Below, one piece after another: positions 62,987-64,000 of a stretch of 64,000 bases of DNA; position 1 is the stretch's first letter; each line of letters starts with the position of its first letter. This stretch comes from Kutzneria chonburiensis (GTDB lineage Bacteria; Actinomycetota; Actinomycetes; Mycobacteriales; Pseudonocardiaceae), in assembly GCF_028622115.1 (NCBI RefSeq), contig NZ_CP097263.1:806001-870000 (forward strand). The letters run 5' to 3'. Under the pieces are notes generated by a model. The model saw only the letters and a program-made list of their open reading frames with translations. It made no database searches and was not told the DNA's origin. The position numbers and the translations under genes are program-made.

Positions 62987-63426
62987 CCGCACCCCAGTCG
63001 CGGCAGGTGAACCAGTTCGGGTGGTTGGTCAACAACTTCGCCGAGCACGTGCCAGGTGTCGCGCACGCGGTCGTCGTGTCCGTGGACGGGGTGCTGCTCA
63101 CCTCGTCCTCACGGCTGCCGGCCGAGCGGGCCGAGCAGGTGGCCGCCATCGCGGCCGGCGCGGTCAGCCTCACCCAGGGCGCGTCCCGCTGTTTCGACGG
63201 CGGTCCGGTGCGTCGCACCGTCGTGGAGATGCAGGGTGGCATCATGCTGCTCATGACGATCATGGACGGCTCGTGCCTCGCGGTGCTCGCCGCTCCGAAC
63301 TGCGACGTTGGCCAGGTGGCCTACGAGATGACCGTCCTGGTCGACCAGGTCGGCCCGCTGCTCACACCGGAGCTGCGGACCGAGCTCAGGGTCGCCAAGC
63401 AGGCCATGGACAGCCAGCCCGTCTGA
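62983..63426 (+). CDS. roadblock/LC7-domain protein (CvnB-like)
   Basis: A 147-residue roadblock/LC7 fold protein (VNNFAEHVPGVAHAVVVSVDG; MQGGIMLLMTIMDGSCLAVLA). CvnB proteins regulate the conservon GTPase CvnD. Its ATG overlaps the kinase stop (ATGA). Confidence 0.95.
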   Translation: MTAPQSRQVNQFGWLVNNFAEHVPGVAHAVVVSVDGVLLTSSSRLPAERAEQVAAIAAGAVSLTQGASRCFDGGPVRRTVVEMQGGIMLLMTIMDGSCLAVLAAPNCDVGQVAYEMTVLVDQVGPLLTPELRTELRVAKQAMDSQPV

Positions 63427-63434
63427 GGGTGGAG

Positions 63435-63968
63435 ATGAGTTCCGAGGACTGGGGCGAAGACCCCGCGGAGAGCACGTTCGCGGACGTGCTCAACGGTTTC
63501 ACGCTCAACGGCGGCGGCGGGCGGACCCGCCGCGGCCGGGGCGAGCCCGACGGCCGGCACGCCGAGCAGCCGCCGGCGGCGCCCGAGCCGGCGGCGCTAC
63601 CGCCGGTGGCCGCCGACCCGGACGAGTCGTCCGCCGCCATCGTCCGCGCCTACGCGTGGACCGGTGGGCGAACACGGTCCGAGGTGCCGCTCCAGATCGA
63701 GACCCTGGTCTCGACCAGCGAGCACGGCACCAGCACCGGCGAGCCCATGCAGGCCGAGTACCGGGCCATCGCCGACCTGTGCGCGCAGACCCGGTCGGTG
63801 GCCGAGATCGCCGCGCTGCTGTCGATCCCGCTCGGCGTGTCCAAGGTGTTGGTCGGCGACATGGCCAGCCTCGGGCTGGTTTTCGTGCACGCCGCCGACA
63901 ACTCGGGCGACGGCGTGCCCAACCTGGGGTTGATGGAGCGGGTGCTCAGCGGGCTGCGCCGGCTGTAG
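63435..63968 (+). CDS. DUF742 protein (CvnC-like)
   Basis: A 177-residue protein: disordered acidic N-terminus, then a DUF742 winged-helix domain (IVRAYAWTGGRTRS, LQIETLVST, IAALLSIPLGVSKVLVGDMASLGLV). It is the third conservon gene, 8 bases after roadblock. GTG 63429 is an alternative start. The GTPase (CvnD) gene should follow but is not visible in the last 32 bases. Confidence 0.93.
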   Translation: MSSEDWGEDPAESTFADVLNGFTLNGGGGRTRRGRGEPDGRHAEQPPAAPEPAALPPVAADPDESSAAIVRAYAWTGGRTRSEVPLQIETLVSTSEHGTSTGEPMQAEYRAIADLCAQTRSVAEIAALLSIPLGVSKVLVGDMASLGLVFVHAADNSGDGVPNLGLMERVLSGLRRL

Positions 63969-64000
63969 TCCGCTTCTCGGCCTGGAACGCGTCCTCGTGC

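Noticed and set aside
60509-62992. 827-codon open frame antisense to the conservon kinase
   Set aside because: No homology-like features; typical high-GC antisense shadow of a clear gene.
63969-64000. start of the conservon GTPase gene
   Set aside because: No start codon with RBS is visible in the last 32 bases; a minus-strand gene end is equally possible. Too short to call.

Overview
The window is a high-GC (about 70%) chromosomal segment from a filamentous actinobacterium. Several things suggest Pseudonocardiales (Kutzneria, Amycolatopsis or a relative): many GTG/TTG starts, Tat-exported hydrolases, a conservon, AfsR/SARP-type regulators, several TetR repressors, a mycothiol-type DinB protein, and long perfect-stem hairpins between convergent genes. 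The genus is an inference from gene content only. I see about 50 genes and no rRNA, tRNA, CRISPR array or intact transposon.

Layout. 0.3-5.4 kb: small hypothetical, Ku, succinate-semialdehyde dehydrogenase, a Tat-exported GH71/99-like glycosidase, a small membrane protein and a NUDIX hydrolase. 5.8-7.6 kb: a DyP peroxidase carrying an encapsulin-targeting tail, translationally coupled to its encapsulin shell. 7.8-16.2 kb: secreted GH3 beta-glucosidase, a large AAA regulator divergent from a LuxR-type regulator lacking its phospho-acceptor Asp, and an orphan HsdR_N-like nuclease. 16.5-24.1 kb: secreted RCC1-propeller protein (frameshifted), HelD-like helicase, TetR, MalY-type lyase, ECF sigma factor and alpha/beta hydrolase. 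24.2-30 kb: secreted PI-PLC-like protein, an 830-bp non-coding stretch with a roughly 91-bp degenerate tandem repeat, a DUF222/HNH gene, and a two-gene operon encoding split LigD functions (ligase plus polymerase). 30-41.3 kb: GH28, P450, WD40 protein, FUSC protein (frameshifted), a class A PBP with a degenerate transpeptidase, ECF sigma factor, DinB and secreted trypsin. 41.4-48.8 kb: truncated globin, TetR plus LpxA homologue, broken TetR, SDR, CPA1 antiporter with a UBP zinc finger, then an alpha/beta hydrolase, cupin and TetR sharing a CTCGTGAGA-type operator. 49-52.3 kb: cholesterol oxidase behind a KstR-type box, then an AhpD-like and an amine-dehydrogenase-like gene. 52.4-64 kb: AfsR-type regulator, quinone oxidoreductase (frameshifted) with an MFS exporter, DUF485-ActP symporter, and the first three genes of a conservon (NIT-kinase, roadblock, DUF742) running off the end.

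How genes work together. Ku, the ATP-dependent ligase and the LigD-type polymerase form an NHEJ set spread over 28 kb. DyP and encapsulin make one nanocompartment. Four exported glycosidases or lipases (GH71/99, GH3, GH28, PI-PLC), trypsin and cholesterol oxidase point to a soil saprophyte. Several regulator-target pairs have visible palindromic operators.

Quality caveat. Five genes (the AAA regulator, RCC1 protein, FUSC protein, the TetR at 43.5-44.0 kb and the quinone oxidoreductase) each appear to lack one G of a short G-run, or one GT unit. Adding it back restores a family-typical ending. This pattern looks more like sequence or assembly indels than biology, and raw reads are needed to decide.
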